Below, one piece after another: positions 13,200-15,245 of a DNA stretch of 15,245 nucleotides. The notes beneath the pieces were generated by a model that was given only the letters and a program-made list of their open reading frames with translations, was not told where the DNA came from and did not search any database. Made by a program: the position numbers and the translations under genes. Origin of the DNA: RXOA01 sp964547105 (GTDB lineage: Bacteria > Bipolaricaulota > Bipolaricaulia > UBA7950 > UBA9294); contig CAZJLO010000045.1 in NCBI GenBank assembly GCA_964547105.1, forward strand, positions 1-15,245, written 5' to 3'. Position 1 is the first letter of the stretch; every line of letters starts with the position of its first letter.

Positions 13200-14816
13200 A
13201 TGAAGTCCGATGGTTTCGATCACGGAGTGAGATCCACGATCCCCCGCTGCACAAGATGGGTCTTGATCATCGTATTCGGAATTCTCACTTGCGCGGCGGC
13301 GGGGAGTCAGCAGATCGGATCGACCACATTTCCGCTCTCTGTGGGGACAGTCGTGCCCGTAGGGCAGTACGCCGCCGTGGGGACCATCCCAGGTTGTACG
13401 GCGACGCTGATCGATCAGGAAACGGTGCTTACAGCTGCCCATTGCGTGTGCGCGGACCAAGGTCCCGGAGCAGACCCCGGCACCTGCACGGGGAGGGTCA
13501 CGTTCACGCTGCACGATGTGATTCCGTCCCCCGATCCCGATACGCCCTGGCTGATTCCCACTTTAAGGACAGACGTGTCAATCGAAGGCACCGTCTACAT
13601 CCATCCCGACTACGGACAGGCAAGTTGGCTGTTCTACGACATCGCAATCATCAAACTGGATACGCCCGCCAATGAGCGCGTCCGCGACGTGCCGCCGATT
13701 CCGGTCGAACTGGTTGTCCCCAACAGCATCGGTGAGACGGTGACCATGGTGGGATACGGTCGCACCGGTGCCGGCTGTACGCAAAACAACAGCGAGAAAC
13801 GCACCTTCAGCACAACCATCGACGATTGCGGCCTTCTCGGAATCCTGATGAATGATACCACCATGTATGTTTGTCCGGGCGATTCGGGAAGCCCGCTGAT
13901 CAACGCGCAAGGCCGCATCATTGGTGTGGCCTCTCACGGTGACGCATCAAGCGGAAACAGCACGTATCGCCCGCTGTACTCAAGTTCGGCGTGGATCTCA
14001 CGCTTCCTAAGAGGACGCTGGACACAAATTCGAGGTCCTGTTCAAGATGTGATCTTGGGACTGAACACGATCGAATCCTTCCCTCTGATCTATGCCACCG
14101 ACCGGGCCACCGGCGACATCGAAGGCTACGACGGTGCATCGTGGACACACGTAGGCGGGCCAGGACAGATGTTCGCCGTTGCCGGTGCAGGCACTTTGTA
14201 CGGGTTGACGCTCGACGGCATGCAGGTGAAGCGCTTCGCAGGATCGGCGACAGGCTGGACCACAGTGGGCGGAGCCGCCGAAGAGATCTTCGGGGCGGTT
14301 GATCATCACCCCCGTGGTTTGTACGCGACCAATCCTCAGAGCGGCGATCTGATGGCCTATGACGGCAGTTCTTGGCGTAAGGTCAGCAGTCCGGCTGAGC
14401 AGTTCGCGTTCGGCCGAGACGGTGTGATCTACCGGATTGACCTCGGCGGTGGTTCCGTGTCGCGCTACCAGCGCTCGATAGGACAGTGGACGCAAATCGG
14501 CGGCCCGGCAGGTGAGATCCATGCTGCCGCCGGAAGCTTCTACGCAACCGACCCCAACAGCGGCGATCTCTATCAGTTCAGCGGCTCAGCGTCTTCATGG
14601 ACGAGGATCGGCGGTCCGGCAAGACAGTTCGCTGTGGGGGACGATGATCATCTGTATGGACTGGCGCCCGATGGGAGCGCTGTGTTTCAGTATCTCGGCA
14701 TACCGAACCGGTGGATGGAAATCGGCGGCGCAGCCGATGCAATCTACGCAATCGGCGATGTGCTCGTAGCGACTCAGCCTGACACCCACGAACTCTGGCG
14801 TTACTTCAAGCAGTGA
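13200..14816 (+). CDS. exported trypsin-like protease with C-terminal beta-propeller
   Basis: A 538-residue secreted serine endopeptidase fused to a repeat domain. The ATG at 13200 has GGAAGGAGG upstream; the frame is open further 5' but without a site. A basic N-terminus and a hydrophobic core (WVLIIVFGILTCAAA) make a signal peptide of about 36 residues. Residues 45-270 are a trypsin-type domain with the full triad: His81 (LTAAHC), Asp147 (YDIAIIKL) and Ser229 (CPGDSGSP). Residues 271-538 contain seven motifs of the form W-x-x-[IV]-x-x-[PA] (Trp274, 315, 353, 392, 430, 467, 505) at 37-41-residue spacing, alternating with LYAT/GD and Y-G-S motifs. This is a tectonin/tachylectin-like propeller, probably six- or seven-bladed, for substrate or surface binding. 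It likely shares a transcript with msrB, 46 bp downstream. Confidence 0.93.
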   Translation: MKSDGFDHGVRSTIPRCTRWVLIIVFGILTCAAAGSQQIGSTTFPLSVGTVVPVGQYAAVGTIPGCTATLIDQETVLTAAHCVCADQGPGADPGTCTGRVTFTLHDVIPSPDPDTPWLIPTLRTDVSIEGTVYIHPDYGQASWLFYDIAIIKLDTPANERVRDVPPIPVELVVPNSIGETVTMVGYGRTGAGCTQNNSEKRTFSTTIDDCGLLGILMNDTTMYVCPGDSGSPLINAQGRIIGVASHGDASSGNSTYRPLYSSSAWISRFLRGRWTQIRGPVQDVILGLNTIESFPLIYATDRATGDIEGYDGASWTHVGGPGQMFAVAGAGTLYGLTLDGMQVKRFAGSATGWTTVGGAAEEIFGAVDHHPRGLYATNPQSGDLMAYDGSSWRKVSSPAEQFAFGRDGVIYRIDLGGGSVSRYQRSIGQWTQIGGPAGEIHAAAGSFYATDPNSGDLYQFSGSASSWTRIGGPARQFAVGDDDHLYGLAPDGSAVFQYLGIPNRWMEIGGAADAIYAIGDVLVATQPDTHELWRYFKQ

Positions 14817-14862
14817 TTTGCTTGGGAATGCCGGCAACGGGGTCGATCGGCAAAGGAGAGCC

Positions 14863-15190
14863 ATGGACAAGATCCACAAGTCCGATGCCCAGTGGAAGAA
14901 GCTGCTGCCCAACCACGTGTATCGAATCACGCGCGGTGGGGGAACCGAGCGGGCGTTCACCGGCGCGTACTGGGACACCAAGACCCCCGGTGTCTACCGG
15001 TGCTCGAACTGCGGGCTCGACCTGTTCGATTCAGAGGCGAAGTATGATTCTGGAACGGGGTGGCCGAGCTTCCGGGACGTAATCGATTCGGAGCACATCG
15101 AGACACGAATCGACCGATCGTTGGGGATCGCACGACTTGAGGCGGTTTGTGCCCGCTGCAGAGCCCACCTCGGACACATCTTCGACGACG
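14863..15190 (+). pseudogene. msrB: msrB, truncated by a junction: peptide-methionine (R)-S-oxide reductase
   Basis: MsrB reduces methionine-R-sulfoxide in proteins. The ATG at 14863 has AAAGGAG at ideal spacing. About 110 residues match the family: WKKLLPNHVYRITRGGGTER, the zinc Cys pairs CSNC (47, 50) and CARC (96, 99), the active-site segment SGTGWPSF, and AHLGHIFDDG. The catalytic Cys expected about 10-15 residues after that point (in an RYCxNS-type motif) is not encoded in frame. Instead, from about 15190 the sequence switches to an isoleucyl-tRNA synthetase piece in another frame. The frame stays open to the window edge but reads unlike MsrB (TRGKNQSTGALHVRQPS). Everything before the junction looks like an intact, functional gene, so the break is probably an assembly misjoin rather than natural decay. 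Confidence 0.85.
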
Positions 15191-15191
15191 G

Positions 15192-15245
15192 TACAAGGGG
15201 AAAAAACCAGTCTACTGGTGCGCTTCATGTAAGACAGCCCTCGCC
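15192..15245 (+). pseudogene. ileS: fragment of isoleucyl-tRNA synthetase gene (chimeric contig end)
   Basis: From 15192, in a frame different from msrB, the bases encode YKGKKPVYWCASCKTALA up to the window edge. This matches the strongly conserved IleRS segment (E. coli: [23 protein letters not shown]), which lies well inside the roughly 900-1000-residue enzyme. No start codon, ribosome site or upstream IleRS sequence is present; the preceding bases are msrB. LeuRS and ValRS have related but clearly different segments. It is an internal gene fragment joined to msrB. Confidence 0.8.

Noticed and set aside
15184..15245. Single missing A in the run at 15201-15206 as a simple frameshift in msrB
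   Set aside because: Correcting the run would give KKPVYWCASCKTALA after the MsrB part, which still matches IleRS and not the MsrB end.

Overview
This is a bacterial chromosomal fragment of about 15 kb. It is GC-rich by eye and compactly coded, with mostly clear Shine-Dalgarno sites (GGAGG-type). The genus cannot be read from it. The mix of a lone DOMON-domain protein, a bacterial serpin, internalin-like LRR and lineage-type secreted proteins, hflKC and lemA would fit a deep-branching, little-cultured lineage such as Candidatus Bipolaricaulota. That placement is a weak inference from gene content only. No CRISPR array, rRNA, tRNA, insertion sequence or phage module was seen.

Layout. (1) 1-844: the 3' part of an MFS transporter gene, cut by the window edge. 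(2) 2110-894, minus strand: a two-gene unit of a one-TM membrane protein and LemA, overlapping by ATGA. (3) 4548-2516, minus: a secreted 421-residue leucine-rich-repeat protein followed by an unrecognised exported protein with a C-terminal membrane anchor. (4) 4549-5365: a gene-poor stretch of about 800 bp with three hairpins at the end nearest hflC. (5) 7248-5366, minus: hflK-hflC, overlapping by ATGA, with a divergent small YHS-domain gene at 7421-7639. (6) 8577-7819, minus: an anchored DOMON-domain protein. (7) 8816-9313, plus: a Gly-rich membrane protein with its own sigma70-like promoter. (8) 10654-9368, minus: an exported serpin. (9) 11866-10919, minus: an MBL-fold hydrolase of the dihydropterin-RFAP-synthase-like type. 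(10) 12202-12976: an ArsR-type regulator divergent from a small zinc-ribbon gene followed by a tiny Lys-rich ORF. Their two promoters share overlapping -10 boxes. (11) 13200-14816, plus: an exported trypsin-like protease with a C-terminal beta-propeller. (12) 14863-end, plus: the start of msrB, which stops matching MsrB at about 15190. The last ~54 bases instead encode a piece of isoleucyl-tRNA synthetase.

How the genes may work together. Much of the window is envelope biology: membrane protein quality control (HflKC, LemA), exported LRR, DOMON and unknown proteins, and a secreted protease and a secreted serpin 2.5 kb apart. The best compact candidate for an undescribed module is the regulator/zinc-ribbon/Lys-rich-peptide locus at 12.2-13.0 kb. 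It has consensus promoter elements and a candidate operator in a 103-bp divergent intergenic region. The most important warning is the right end: the msrB/ileS junction looks like a misjoin at a contig end rather than real gene structure.
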